From positions 1 through 64,000 of the forward strand of contig JAUIRK010000832.1 of assembly GCA_030549495.1 (NCBI GenBank): a DNA stretch of 64,000 nucleotides, in the 5' to 3' direction. The notes below the pieces were generated by a model. The model searched no databases. It was given only the letters and a program-made list of their open reading frames with translations, and had not been told where the DNA came from. Source of the DNA: Nectonema munidae (Eukaryota; Nematomorpha; Nectonematoida; Nectonematidae). Numbering within the stretch: position 1 is the stretch's first letter; each line of letters opens with the position of its first letter. Both the position numbers and the translations under genes were made by a program. This document shows positions 23,654-34,863 of the stretch, in pieces.

Positions 23654-23788
23654 TTAACCCATTTAAGGCCAAGCAAAGCAGACGTTGTCAAAAAAATTCA
23701 GATGATTGAAACGCAGTCATTGAAAAAAGCAGACTAAGATGAAATTACTTATGTTCCAAAATAGGAACATTGGCCGTAAATGGGTTAA
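23654..23788. mobile_element. piggyBac-type MITE 1 (TTAA-flanked)
   Basis: TTAA at 23654-23657 and 23785-23788 bound a 127-bp element. Its ends are CCCATTTAAGGCCAA and the inverted TTGGCCGTAAATGGG. An internal hairpin GTTCCAAAATAGGAAC lies near the right end. A TTAA target with CCC-starting ends is diagnostic of the piggyBac superfamily. Confidence 0.85.
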
Positions 23789-23871
23789 TATGCAGTTTAG
23801 AAAACTAAAAAATACCAGTAACCTCAAACGTACTTAAAATTATTGCAGCTGAGCGAAGTAATATTTTTAAT

Positions 23872-23985
23872 TTAACCCATTTACGACCAGTGTTCCCAAA
23901 GGGAACGCAGACGAATTTCTACTTTACATGGAATTTAATAGGAATTACTAATGTCGTCTGCTTTGCTTGGTCTAAAATGGGTTAA
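23872..23985. mobile_element. piggyBac-type MITE 2, opposite orientation
   Basis: TTAA at 23872-23875 and 23982-23985 bound a 106-bp element with ends CCCATTTACGACCA and TGGTCTAAAATGGG. It carries GTTCCCAAAGGGAAC near the left end and GTCTGCTTTGCTTGG near the right end, the mirror image of MITE 1. Confidence 0.85.
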
Positions 23986-24670
23986 AAGTTACTAAAAATC
24001 AATTTTCAAAATGAAACTAATAAATTTAAAAAATGAAATGTTATGAAACTTACTTATTGACTAAAACAATTTTTATAATAATTTTTTCTAAAATTAAAGT
24101 TTTTTAAAAGTTTTGTTGTAAGGACTTTAAAGTTTTTTAAAGGTTTTGTGTGTTTTGGTACGCCTTATCTCTATCTTTATGAGTCGATAACGTGCTTTTT
24201 ATTGATTCACATCCTCTAACAGTAAGTAAAATCATAATGGATGTTCCATCTGGTGTATTATTTACTTATATCGATTAAAATAGCCCGAAAAAAGTCCTAA
24301 CTTATAAAGTTAGTAAAGTCATCGTTAACTAATCTAATTAGTAAGTGATACTAATTTTTTCTCTCAGTGATACATTTTTAGGCTTTTCAAAATTGTAAAA
24401 GTTGTAATTTTCAACTAGCTTGTTTAGAATTTGAATTACCAGAAAGGATCACTCGTTCCCAAAATGGGGATAGCGCCTTCAAGGTGTGAGAAGTTACGAA
24501 TATTAAGTATTAGGTATTAAATCTTTTCCTTGTCTGAAGCAAAGAAATATTTTGTATAAATTTATATATTTTATATTTTCAAAAATAATTTATAAAAGTT
24601 GTTATAAATTTTGCATATCAAAAAAACTTAAAATTCTCTTCCTACTATTCGAAAGTGAGTACAATACTTT
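23986..24670. other. AT-rich, no gene recognised
   Basis: Nothing supported here. Confidence 0.4.
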
Positions 24671-24671
24671 T

Positions 24672-24774
24672 GTAAGGGGCGGTTAGGTACTGGGTTTGAT
24701 CCCGCATCAAGCCAGCTTTCTCATAGTCGATACAAGCGGCTCAATTGTGCCTTCTCGATGAAAACACCCCACAA
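24672..24774 (+). repeat. tRNA-derived SINE, copy C (internally deleted head)
   Basis: GGTTAGGTACTGGGTTTGATCC joins the A-box region almost directly to the B box; about 25 bp of the other copies are absent. The body and GCCTTCTCGATGAAAACACC end are intact. Confidence 0.75.
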
Positions 24775-25185
24775 AAAAGAGCGCATAGATGATGTGAGAG
24801 TGGTGATATCAGATATCTATGTATCTTTTTATTCCAATGGAAACTTCAAAAGGGGAGTTTAATAGGGAAAGTTTTTGAAACTATATAACTCTAAAAAAGT
24901 GTACATGTTTGTTATGATGATGGAATTGCTCGTTCACAACTATCAATCTATATATCCTGAAAGAGGCTAGATTTTGACGACAAGCAAAACAACATTTCAT
25001 TGATTACCCAAAAGATTTCAAAAAAGAGCCACCATAATTATTCATTAGAAGTGAATCACTACTACACACGAGATAAATCGCGAGGATAATTATTTATAAG
25101 CGTCCTAATTGAAAGTGAGGGGGTTGGAAGGAAACATTTCTTCAGTTGTGCTCATTTTAATGAGCTTTTTGCTATTTTTTTATAG

Positions 25186-25306
25186 AAGTAATGCCACTTT
25201 CTAAGAATCTCAAGGAAACGAGAAAGCGTAAAGAGATTCGCAGACTTCAAAGAAAAAACGAGGAAGAGGAGCTGAAACGAATAGAAGAAAATGGATTCAG
25301 GAATGC
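25186..25306 (+). CDS. Small exon candidate, charged helical N-terminus, unrecognised
   Basis: After an acceptor (TTTTTTATAG) an ATG at 25191 opens MPLSKNLKETRKRKEIRRLQ followed by RKNEEEELKRIEENGFRNA. A GTAACT donor could follow at 25307; otherwise a stop comes at 25308 after 39 codons. The composition (strongly charged, helical, less AT-rich than its flanks) looks like real coding sequence and would fit the first coding exon of a small nuclear or nucleolar protein. No family recognised and no next exon identified. Confidence 0.35.
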
Positions 25307-25310
25307 GTAA

Positions 25311-25985
25311 CTTTTAAAAATTTTATATCATAAACTAGTTAATATTTTTTTTCAATCAATTTTATTCCGTGCGCTTAGCTTAGATCAGGATAATTTATGT
25401 TTATTATTTTTCAGATTTATCCTAACTTTCTAACGAGAACAAGTTTTAATCTCGGGGATTGCCTCATCTTACGTTTGAGATTTAATTTGTGTAATTGAAA
25501 CTTTTCAAAAACCTCTGCCTTCTGAAAAATTGGCCATTTTTTGGTACTTTTACTCGATATAAAATTTTTCCTCTAAGGATGCACTGCAGTCCAAAATATT
25601 TTTACCAGCAAAGCTACATTTAATTTCATTGTGTCTTATCTCCTAACGTAGTTAACAAACTCTTTGCATTTTTACACCATATAATAGATTTTTTGCAATT
25701 TTCTAGTTCAAATAAGGTACTTTTTTGTATATAACACGATTTTTTTATGAAGCTCTTTGATTTAACCTAATTTATCAAAAAAGTTAACGTTATCTATAAA
25801 AATTTTAAATAATCTTAAATTTTATACTTCTTTTTTGGTATATACTGTTTCTGGTGAAAACTACATAAACATCAAACAGCTTCTAAACTTGGTTTGTATG
25901 GCGTTCTCTTCTTATTTTTCTGTTTTCTAATAAAGTATGAGTATTTATACTGTATATGAGCAATTGATCATTTCTAACACGTTTA
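25311..25985. other. AT-rich, no gene recognised
   Basis: Several TTTTCAG acceptor-like sites but no convincing exon. Confidence 0.35.
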
Positions 25986-25987
25986 TA

Positions 25988-26410
25988 CAGTAGAACCTAC
26001 GTTTTACGTCCTCGCCAAATGATCGATGACGTCATCTTTTTGGTCATTAAATGCATTATTAATACGTTTTTTTTGTGATTTTAGTATAAAAGTTAAAAGG
26101 TAATAAATATGTTTTAGTAATGTGGTTGTCTTGCAGACAAGTTGGAAATTGATAAATAATAAATAACGATATTTTTATTTAAGACTTTATTATGAAAACA
26201 GCTCAACTTCAGGGATGATCATCCAACTTCACTGTAGTAGTCTTCTTTAGCTGCCATAGTCCCTCACGTCGTACACGGTGTGACCATGTGTGATCCAGTC
26301 TAGGATTTTCGTGTTGTATGTCAATTTATAGGTCAACCCTGATTTTACGAATCCTACGTTTTACGTCCGCCGTTCAGTTCCGTGCCGTACGTAAAACGTA
26401 GTTTCTAGTG
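25988..26410. mobile_element. pogo/Tc1-type MITE (TA-flanked)
   Basis: TA dinucleotides flank inverted ends CAGTAGAACCTACGTTTTACG (first 20 positions) and, inverted, CACTAGAAACTACGTTTTACG (first 20 positions). A third copy of CCTACGTTTTACGTCC lies inside at about 26353. No coding potential. CAGT ends with TA targets fit the pogo branch of Tc1/mariner. Confidence 0.75.
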
Positions 26411-26412
26411 TA

Positions 26413-28394
26413 TATATAAGCAACTCCATTTTCTGGATCAAGCCTCAGGTTGCCAAGGAGGAAGGGCCTTTAAGTTGCTTAGCATTATTTTTTTATTATT
26501 TAACTTCTATAAATTATTTTTATTTCCCTTAGAATAGACAAATAAAGGGGACGTTTAAAATTACAAAAATTTAACAAAAGATCGCTATGAAGCCTGGGGG
26601 TTGCTAAACAAGTTGCTTAATTTTTGACATGATTTGAAGTGTGAACCCTGAGCAAATCGGTTGCTTATAAATAAAAAAAAGGTGTATACACTTATGAAAA
26701 CATCAGAGTACGTAAATGAATAAATAGCATGACTTTAGCTTATTTTGTTTAAACATTTTTGATTACCATCCTTACTACTCGGTGACAGTCTCTATCTATA
26801 AGTCATATAAAAAAAGACAAAATCTGATTGATTGAAACTATGTCTCTTTAGTACAGTTCATGCCATCAATTGCAAAAAAATCTGATAAAAGTAACCCTTG
26901 ATGCTCTCCATTATAATTTGAAAAATAAAATAAACCAACTGATTTTATGTTTTATTTGATTCCTGTAAAAATATTGTATGTGGGTTGTTTTGGTAAATTT
27001 TTATTTTTTATTTGAAACTTTGGTTTTCTCTCCCTCTTTCCAGTATTTTTATAGTAACTCTCTTAAAAGTTCTCTTTATCGAACACTTTGGGTACCTCTA
27101 CTATAAACGAATCTCAATCCATTTGAGCATGCTCAACAGATTATATGCGGTGCCAAGTTTTATCCTTATCTCTAAGAGAACATTTAATATATATAAAAAA
27201 AATACATTTTTTCAATTTCTTTAATATTTTAATTATTAAAATTATAATAATTTTCAATACTTTAAACAAATATCAATATTTTTAAAAAAAATTGAAAAAT
27301 ATGGATAAAAACAAATAAAAAGCTCTTTTTCTATAATACAATGAATTTAATTAAAAAAAGCCGTACCTTATGGCAAAAAACTTATTTGATTTTGGAAATC
27401 TGTTGATTATATTTAAGAGTAAAAATTCGAATAAAACTTCTAACGCCATCTACCAGAAAAAATAATTGAAAATCTTGTTTCTGGAGATAAGTAGCTTTTT
27501 TTCATTTGTTTTGAAAGAATACTTGAAAATAGAAATTATGTTCAACTTTCAATAGTGGTTTCTGTTAACACTCTTTACTCAAAATCATGGGTGTAAAATG
27601 CATAGAGTCCATAAAGGGAAGGTTAAAGTAGGCAATCACTTGAAATCCGTAAAAGATAAATATTACCCCTATGTCTCGCTCCAGACAATATTTTGATGCC
27701 TATCTGCTATATGAAGTGTCGCTAACAAGTTCATTTTTTAAATTAATATATACTAGTAACCACTTTTCTATTAAAATACAATACACTTAATATTTTAATT
27801 ATATTGGTTATTTTTTTGAAACCTTCAAACAACCTAAGCTTTAAAATGAAATTATAATAATTATTTTTTTATAACTTTACTATGATTAAAAAATTTATTT
27901 ATCAAGTTTTAAGATGAAATTGTAGACTTTAGATGAAATTATTTTTTTGTTGCTAAACTAACTAACTAAGATGTACTTTTTACATTATAAAAGTTAATGT
28001 AATAATTAAAAAAAATAAAATATTGAATTTTTCATCTATAGTCTAATTCGCATAGTTTGATTTCAATCCCAAATAAATTTTGAGAATGGGAATTGACTTA
28101 CTTTTACACGAACATCACATTTTTATTTGCCCTTCGCCTCTCTTTCAGAAATATTACAATTCCATTCGTTATAAATGATAATTTGGTCAATTTTTCTTAT
28201 TTTTAAAAGACTTTTTTTAACGTAGCTGTCACAATATAAAAATGTCACCGTTTTTTGAAATTTAATTTAAAAGTATTAATTAAATATAGTTATATAAGCT
28301 AAGGTTCAATCTATTTTTTAATAATAAAATGGGAAGTAGCAATTATTTTTTACCAATTAGATTTTTATAAAAAAAATATTTTTTTAACTTTTAG
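26413..28394. other. AT-rich; probable upstream region of CoREST copy 1
   Basis: No recognised frame. The missing start of the ELM2 domain of the gene at 28395 should be encoded here if the gene is complete, but I could not find it. Confidence 0.4.
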
Positions 28395-29613
28395 AAATGA
28401 AATTGATTTGTCTTCTGATTCTGAAGAAATTAATGAAGATATGAGGAAAGATGTCTGTATTTGGAATCCAACAAAGTTTGCATCAAATAATTTGGATTCC
28501 TCTATAGATTCATTTTTTCAGCTCGCTTACCTACAAAGTGGCCTTTCGAAACATGAATGCCTAAAAATTATTCACATTTTTAAATACGATCTTAATAAAG
28601 CAAAAGCACACATAGATCAACTTCCATATTTCAAAGATACATGGTCAGAAAAAGAAAAAACAAATTTTGATCTGGCGTATAAAAGATATGGTGAAAAATT
28701 TCAATTATTTGAGGAGTTTCTTCCACAAAAGTCTATGAAAGAAATAATCAAATATTATTATTTTAAGAGAAGTAAGATAGGAACAAGTTTGATTTCTGAA
28801 CGCCTTCAAAATCGTGATTCTATACAATACTATAATCCTGAACTGATTGATTTTACATATTTTAAAAGAAACAATATCGATATTGATTATCACAATATTG
28901 AAGATGGTGATGGTCAAATTATCTGTAACAATTGTCACATTGCGTTTTATCGTGAGAGCCATAAAAATGGGTATGATGCGGCAGGATCTAGAAAAAATTT
29001 TTGTCCCAGTTGTTTTCCGTTTTTCTGCAAAAATAACGTTATTTCAAGATCCAAATCAGATGAAACTTTTTCTGTTAATGATTTTTCATCCGACTACTCT
29101 AACGAAAATTTTTTAATAAAAAAAATTCCTTTTGGAATGTATTTTGATCTTGAAGGGTTTAATTCCTTGCTTGAATTTGAGAATTCCTTCAAGAGTTCCA
29201 GGATTTTTGCATTTTCACAAGCTTTGTTTCAAAATTATGAACGACATATTCATAATTTGCTCGAGAATGTTCAAATTAATAAGCAGAAAATTGAGCAATT
29301 GGATGTAGACAATAGTAAAAATGAGTTGATATTTAACAAAGGATTGAAGATGGAAGAATTCATGCAGCGATTTGGCATTCACAACGTTGAATCTAAATAT
29401 AAACATTGCAATGAATGCACAAGTAATTTGTATTGTGATTTCTGGACAGATGGAGAATTGTTTTTGCTTGAGCGTGCAATAAAATATACTCGAAATGCCG
29501 AAGATATTCAAAAAATTGTTGGCTCAAAAAAATCCTTGCGCATGATAAAAGAACATATCTCGCTTCACAAAACCGTATTTAAAAGAAAAATGCAATTACG
29601 AAATTATAAATGA
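28395..29613 (+). CDS. RCOR: CoREST/RCOR-family corepressor, copy 1 (long last exon)
   Basis: CoREST proteins scaffold the nuclear LSD1-HDAC1/2 histone demethylase-deacetylase complex. The exon begins after TTTTAG (28394) with NEIDLSSDSEEINED. Residues below count the TTG at 28408 as 1. C-terminal half of ELM2: about 17-75 (CIWNPTKF...KYDLNKAKAHIDQLPYF). SANT1: W79 to about 122 (EKFQLFEEFLPQKSMKEI, IKYYYFKR). A CxxC pair at C173/C176 and another at C199/C202. LSD1-binding linker opening with PFGMYFDLEGFNSLL (241-255), coiled coil about 275-300. SANT2: W346 to about 386 (DFWTDGELFLLERAIKY, KIVGSKKSLRMIKEHI). The basic tail FKRKMQLRNYK ends it. Order and spacing match human RCOR1, except for the CxxC motifs and the short tail. 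The ELM2 start must come from an upstream exon that I could not find. Family call firm; function inferred. Confidence 0.85.
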
Positions 29614-30017
29614 ATGTTTTGTATTTGTTTCATATTATACATAGCTTTACTATAATAGATATTAAATATATTTTTTTATTTTACGAGTATATCGCAGCCC
29701 TGTTTTGCGCTTTGTGCAAAGCTTCTGATTTTTTTATCCATCTTTTTTTCCTTAAATATATTGTATACATATTATTAAAGCAATGTATACCAGATATGGA
29801 TGTAATATTTGGAGGCCATATCTAGTCTGATTGATTATATTATCACTACAAGAATATTTTTCTCTACGGCTTCAGCAAGATGAGAAACATCTTATCTCAT
29901 CATGACAATCTAATGAATTCTTTTTTCATATAAAACCTGTCACTCTTTTCGAAATGTCAAAAATTCTATTTAGCTTCTTATCCTTTCTCACAGTAAATTT
30001 GGCTTCAGTATTTCCAA
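29614..30017. other. 3' flank of CoREST copy 1
   Basis: AT-rich, presumably the 3' untranslated region and intergenic DNA; no gene recognised. Confidence 0.4.
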
Positions 30018-30268
30018 TAGTGATGGGACGATTAATCGGAATCCAGAATAGTGAGAATCGTCTTTTTTTAAATGTCGGAATCGAAAACGCATCGGTAAAT
30101 TTGATTAATACCTTGCGATACCTCTCTCCCGATTTTAAAGTCTAAATAAATTAAATTTTACACAAAATAAAATAATATTCTAACTTTGCATATAAAACAA
30201 TTAAAAATAGGAATTGTATATTTTTTAAGAATTGTAATCGTACAAAACCTTGTTATCGCCCATCACTA
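30018..30268. mobile_element. Small MITE with TAGTGATGGG ends (hAT-like)
   Basis: Left end TAGTGATGGGACGATTA, right end (inverted) TAGTGATGGGCGATAAC. 251 bp, no coding potential. The ends look hAT-like but no 8-bp target duplication is seen. Confidence 0.55.
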
Positions 30269-30746
30269 ACTGCTTTGAACAATTTGTCTTCAATTACTAA
30301 TATTAAGTTTTGGTAATGGGCTTACTCTTGATCAGTATTTAGCTTGCACGCACAAGCATACCCTCGCTTCTCTACAATGAAACTCTTCCCAATTATGAGA
30401 CGTATTTTAAAGGTTTGGTTACATTTCTTTGCTGAAGTGGGCTTTATCCCATTAGTTCCTGCTGTACTCATTTAAGTACAGTAAGAGTAACGCACGTTAT
30501 CTTGTGTAACTTAATTATTATTGTCTGCTATTCTTGAGATATAATGGGCTGAATTTTAAATTTATTTGCATTTTGTTATTGCAATTTAGGAGAGGAGAGG
30601 TTGACAAAAATCGTTTAGCTTCTTTCTAATAAATGGATCTCTTGTCCTTTCACAGTGAGTCTGCTTTCTCGCTCATACCCAACTTTCTAATCTTAATAAA
30701 ATAATAAAACTAAAACTACGTTGGGATTTCTCTGCTAATTTTATAA
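30269..30746. other. AT-rich, no gene recognised
   Basis: Nothing supported here. Confidence 0.4.
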
Positions 30747-31356
30747 CTAAAATAATATATAATCCAACCCCCTCACCCTAGTTCGGGGGGGGGGGGGGGT
30801 TGCAAAACTGATTTTAATGGCGTCGGGTTGTAGTGTCATGCATATCAGCTCTTCATAAATGTCAAATTTGTTGTCACAGGCCCTCATGAAAATTGCAAGC
30901 TGTGCTATACCAGTAATATCAACTGTTTCATCAATTGCAATAGAAAAATGTTCAAATTTTAATGATTCCCTTTTAACTGTTACTTCATACAAAATCTCCG
31001 TCAGTGTAGGATTTCCCATTCGTTGCTATCATTCGGCTGCGTTCATAACTTGCAGTAACAGAAGCGACATTCTCTTTCTAAATTTTTGTAAAAAGGGTCT
31101 GTTGCCGTGTCAAGTTAACTTTCAAATCGTTGAGCTTTTAAACACGCACTGGGCCTTTATATTAATCGTAAGATAGATGGCTCGTCTCATAATGTCTTTT
31201 CAAGGAGTAAACTTTCGGCGTACAAATATGGTTATTGCAAATTAAACAATGTATCTTTCCATTTATTTCTGTGCAAAAATACTGTAGTTCCCATTTCTCT
31301 TGAGACACTCGCCCTTCTTCGTTTACCTTCCTCTTTTTCCCACTCAAGCGGAGCAA
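30747..31356 (-). pseudogene. hAT transposase remnant, ZBED/GTF2IRD2-like
   Basis: The minus strand opens with KRKVNEEGRVSQEKWELQYF, then IHCLICNNHICTPKVYSLKR followed by HYETSH, a BED-type zinc finger (C-x2-C...H-x4-H). After a frame change comes FEHFSIAIDETVDITGIAQL and AIFMRACDNKFDIYEEL, the start of the hAT catalytic domain (ALDESTD motif) as in GTF2IRD2 and ZBED proteins. The rest of the transposase is missing and a G/C run at 30785-30800 marks the broken end. Confidence 0.7.
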
Positions 31357-31429
31357 ATAAAAAAACCCTTTTTTGATTTTATATGTATAATGTACATAGC
31401 AAAAAATGTATTAAAATATATAGAAAATT

Positions 31430-31760
31430 TCTTTGCATGGATGTACAATTACATAGCAAGCATAAGAAAAAAATTTAATTAAGATGAATCTATATAGCAA
31501 GTATAGAGAAATTTTGTTAACATGGATGTACATAGAAAGTACAGAAAAATTTATTAAATTGTATAGAAAGTTTTCTTTTCATGGATGTACATTGTACATA
31601 GAAAGTATAGGAAAAGTTGTGTAAGATAGAGTATTAATTCACGTATTCAATGTACACGGATGTACATAGGAAGTATAGAAAAAAATCTATTAAAATGTAT
31701 ATAAAATTTCATTTACATGAATGTACATAGGAAGTATAGGATACATGTATTCAATGTACA
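31430..31760. repeat. Degenerate tandem repeat, about 60-85 bp unit
   Basis: The word GGATGTACA followed by TAGAAAGTATAG and a T/A-rich spacer recurs at about 31439, 31524, 31583, 31660 and 31721. A single further unit occurs at about 35340-35390. Confidence 0.7.
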
Positions 31761-31767
31761 CGTGTAC

Positions 31768-33015
31768 CAGGGGCGCACATCCTCAAAATTATTGGGGGGG
31801 GGGCGAAATTTTTTTATTGCAATTTTCAAAATTAGTGGTCTGGAAATACCACGGGAGACCAAATATTCAAGCAATCCTTTAAAAGGTCCTCAGACATTTC
31901 GCCCCATTTTTTTATAAGACAATTCGCCCCATTATTTTCATAAGACAGTTCGTCCCATGAACAATTCGCCCCATTATTTTCATAGGACAATTCGCCCAAT
32001 TATTTTCATAAGACCGTTCGTCCCATGGGCAATTCGCCCCATTACTTTCATAAGACATTTTGTCTCATGGACAATTCGCCTAACTATTTTCATAAAACAA
32101 TTTCCCACATTATTTTCGTAAAATAATTCGCCTCATAATTTTCATAAAACGATTTGCCTCATGCTCAATTTGCCCCATTATTTTTATAAGAGAATGCGCT
32201 CTATTATTTTTATAAAACTTCCAGTCCTATTTTTATAAGACAATTCTTTCCATTAAAAATTTGCTCTATTTTTATAATACAATTCTTGCCATAGACAATT
32301 TACTCTATTTATGCAGATCAATTAGCACTATTGTTTTATAAAACCGTTTTTTCAATTTTTTTGACTCTTTTACGCTTTTTTCATAAGACTATTTTTCGTA
32401 AAACGGTTTGGCATATGAACGTTTTGCCTAATATCACAACTCATCTCAATAAAAATAGCTATATTTTAATTTTATTTAGTTTTTTGAAGAATTGTTTTTT
32501 AAAAGGCAGTTATTTTATAAATGAAACAAATATTTAAGATTTTTAAACAAAATAAAAATTAATATCTTGTAATTGTAATATCATTGTAATTATCTTTTTC
32601 TTCAATTTCATCATCAATAATTTAAAATTATTTAAAGGTGATAAAAAAATTAACAGATAAAATAATTAATTTGAAATAATTTAATAGAGATAAAATAAAC
32701 AAGAATATAAAATTTTTTTAATAATTTTACACATATAATAAACAAAGATGGATGAAACAAATAGCCTATGAGACAATTTGTCCATGGGGCGAATCATCTA
32801 TGGGGCGAATTGTCTATGGGGCAAAATGTCTGTCGACCCTTTAAAATAGAGTGTATTCAGCGCATACCTAAAGTCCTAAATTTATAAGACTATTTTATAT
32901 TTTTTTTACAAAATTTGTGAATTTAAATACTATACTTCCAGCGAAAATATTTTAATTAAGTTTGCAGATTATACACTAGTTTAAAAAAATCCAAAATTGT
33001 TAGGGGGTGGAATAG
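31768..33015. mobile_element. Non-autonomous hAT-like element ('element X'), split by a foldback element
   Basis: Left half 31768-31884 (CAGGGGCGCACATCCTC, then a G run, then GGTCTGGAAATACCACGG) recurs inverted at 40380-40486. Right half 32839-33015 (ACTATACTTCCAGCG...ACACTAGTTTAAAAAA) recurs at 55752-55912, where the intact right end GGTGCGCACCTG mirrors the left end. So these are two halves of one family interrupted here by the element at 31885-32838. Confidence 0.65.
31885..32838. mobile_element. Foldback-type element 1 with 8-bp target-site duplication
   Basis: Terminal inverted repeats GGTCCTCAGACATTTCGC and, from the right, GGTCGACAGACATTTTGC. Perfect flanking direct repeats CTTTAAAA (31877-31884 and 32839-32846). 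The left arm consists of about a dozen degenerate subrepeats of CGCCCCATTATTTTCATA plus AGACAATT; the right arm has a few. The core is AT-rich without coding potential. Tandemly built arms are the hallmark of foldback elements; an 8-bp target fits P, hAT or Merlin/MULE-like families. Confidence 0.85.
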
Positions 33016-33475
33016 GCTTTTCATTTGAAAAATGAAGTAGTCTACCAGGCACATTACAGGCATTGATGAAAGGATATTTGATTCATAGAGAAAACAAATA
33101 ACTTACGGTTAGATGGTTTTATGAGTGAATGTAGTCTAAAGGCAAAGAGTCTACTAGACCACCCGAGATGTTTATATGAAAAAATTTGATTGATTCAGGG
33201 GCAAGTGTATAAAATGAAATTATAATTGTGCAAACAAAAAATTAAGATCGCATTATTTAATTTTACTCAGCATCATTCAAAAAAGTTTAAAGGCTAAATT
33301 GATACAAGCCACAAAAAGTAAAATAACTTTTAACATTTTGCAATAATTTGCCTTTTATAATAAATTTTAAGGAAAAAAAGTTTATCAGAAAAAGTTATAG
33401 AGCTTCAACAAAAACTAAAAAATTTTAGGGTAGAACTTAAGTTAATAATTTTTTAATTGTTAATACACTAATGGA
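33016..33475. other. AT-rich, no gene recognised
   Basis: Nothing supported here. Confidence 0.4.
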
Positions 33476-33592
33476 CTTAGCATGGAAGCCTCTGGATTCG
33501 ATTCCTCATTGATACGAATTTGTTCATAGTTTGATATAAGCGGTACATCAGTGCCTTGTCAACAAAAATACACCCGCTGTACCTTACCTTTT
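33476..33592 (+). repeat. tRNA-derived SINE, copy D (old, diverged)
   Basis: GGATTCGATTCC B box, CATAGTTTGATATAAGCGG, GTGCCTTGTCAACAAAAA and a GTACCTTACC tail match the family in order but with many differences. Confidence 0.65.
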
Positions 33593-33825
33593 AAATAAAA
33601 TTGAAAATTTTGCTACATAATTAACATAAGAGAGAAAGGAAAGAAAATAAACTAATAAAGCAATTTTCACTATTTTAAAATGGGGCCGTCTGTTCTCAGA
33701 ATAATTTCAAAATAATAGGAGGCATAAAGAATTAGAGTTTATTTGATATTTTCAAATTTTTATAAACAGCAAAAGCCAACATTTAAGTAGCTAGCCCTTT
33801 TAATTAAAAAATTATTTAATCTAAC

Positions 33826-34167
33826 GGTCGATAGACATTTCGCCCCAAAAACAATTTGCTCCCTGGACAAATTGTCTCATAGGCTATTTGTTTCATCCAT
33901 CTTTGCTTAAAAATTTTATATTCTTGTTTATTTTATCTCTATTAAATTATTTCAAATTAATCATTTTATCTCTTAATTTTTTAGAATTGTCCATGAGACA
34001 AAATATCTTATGAAAATAACGGGGCCAATTGTCCATGAAACAAAATGTCTTATGAAAATAATGTGGCAAATTGTCCATGGGACGAACTGTCTTATGAAAA
34101 TAATGGAACGAATTGTCCATGGGACGAACTGTCTTATGAAAATAATGGGGCGAAATGTCCGAGGACT
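33826..34167. mobile_element. Foldback-type element 2, inverted and shortened relative to element 1
   Basis: Ends GGTCGATAGACATTTCGC and, inverted, AGTCCTCGGACATTTCGC. Flanks AATCTAAC (33818-33825) and AAACTAAC (34168-34175), 7 of 8 identical. The internal blocks CATAGGCTATTTGTTTCATC and TTCTTGTTTATTTTATCTC match element 1 in reverse orientation, and the subrepeated arm is on the right. Confidence 0.85.
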
Positions 34168-34175
34168 AAACTAAC

Positions 34176-34660
34176 ATAAATCAAAGTATGCGAGAAAAGA
34201 AAACCATTGCGTTTTTTTTTGAATATTTGTCTACATAAAATTCTGATAGCTGTCATAAATAATAAATCAAGTACATTTTTAACAACTGAAACGTTTTGTT
34301 TCGATATTATATTTTTACTATAATAATCAACAAATTTTCTTTAAAAAAGGTATTTGATTATGTACAGTGTTACTTATAAAATTTAACAATCGAACATTAT
34401 AAAAGATATCTCTGCTCAAATATTAAGAAAATAGAGTATTCTTGCTTTCAACCCGAATAGCTAGTCAAAATATTCATTCCCAAATAGCTATTAAAAAAAT
34501 TTCTTGACTCGAAAAAATAAAATGTAATAAAGGTAGTGATAAAGATTAAATGACCTTTGTTGAAAAAAATTCTTAGCGCGAGTCTAACAATATTCATTGA
34601 TATAAAATTGTAACAATTGGAAACTATTTTAATTTAACTCTAAATGCAAATTAGATAGAA
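34176..34660. other. AT-rich, no gene recognised
   Basis: Nothing supported here. Confidence 0.4.
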
Positions 34661-34661
34661 G

Positions 34662-34863
34662 CAGTGGTGTAACCAGAAAAAAGTTAATAGGGAGGGGGGC
34701 ACAATATAAAAAACAAAAAACGTGAGCAACATTTTGTATACTTTCTTGATCCTTTCATTGGAGAAATTTTCAAAAACTGATATCGCATAAGTTGCATGGG
34801 GCACCATGCAGTACATAGGAGTGTGGACACGGCCCCTCATGCCCCAGCCTAGCTACGTCACTG
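34662..34863. mobile_element. hAT-type MITE
   Basis: Ends CAGTGGTGTAACCAG and, inverted, CAGTGACGTAGCTAG. Flanks GATAGAAG (34654-34661) and GAGAGAAG (34864-34871), 7 of 8 identical, as expected for an 8-bp hAT target duplication. 202 bp, non-coding. Confidence 0.75.

Noticed and set aside
28340-28372. MGSSNYFLPI just upstream of CoREST copy 1 as the missing ELM2 opening
   Set aside because: It only loosely resembles VGxxYQAxxP and there is no GT donor between it and the exon start at 28395.
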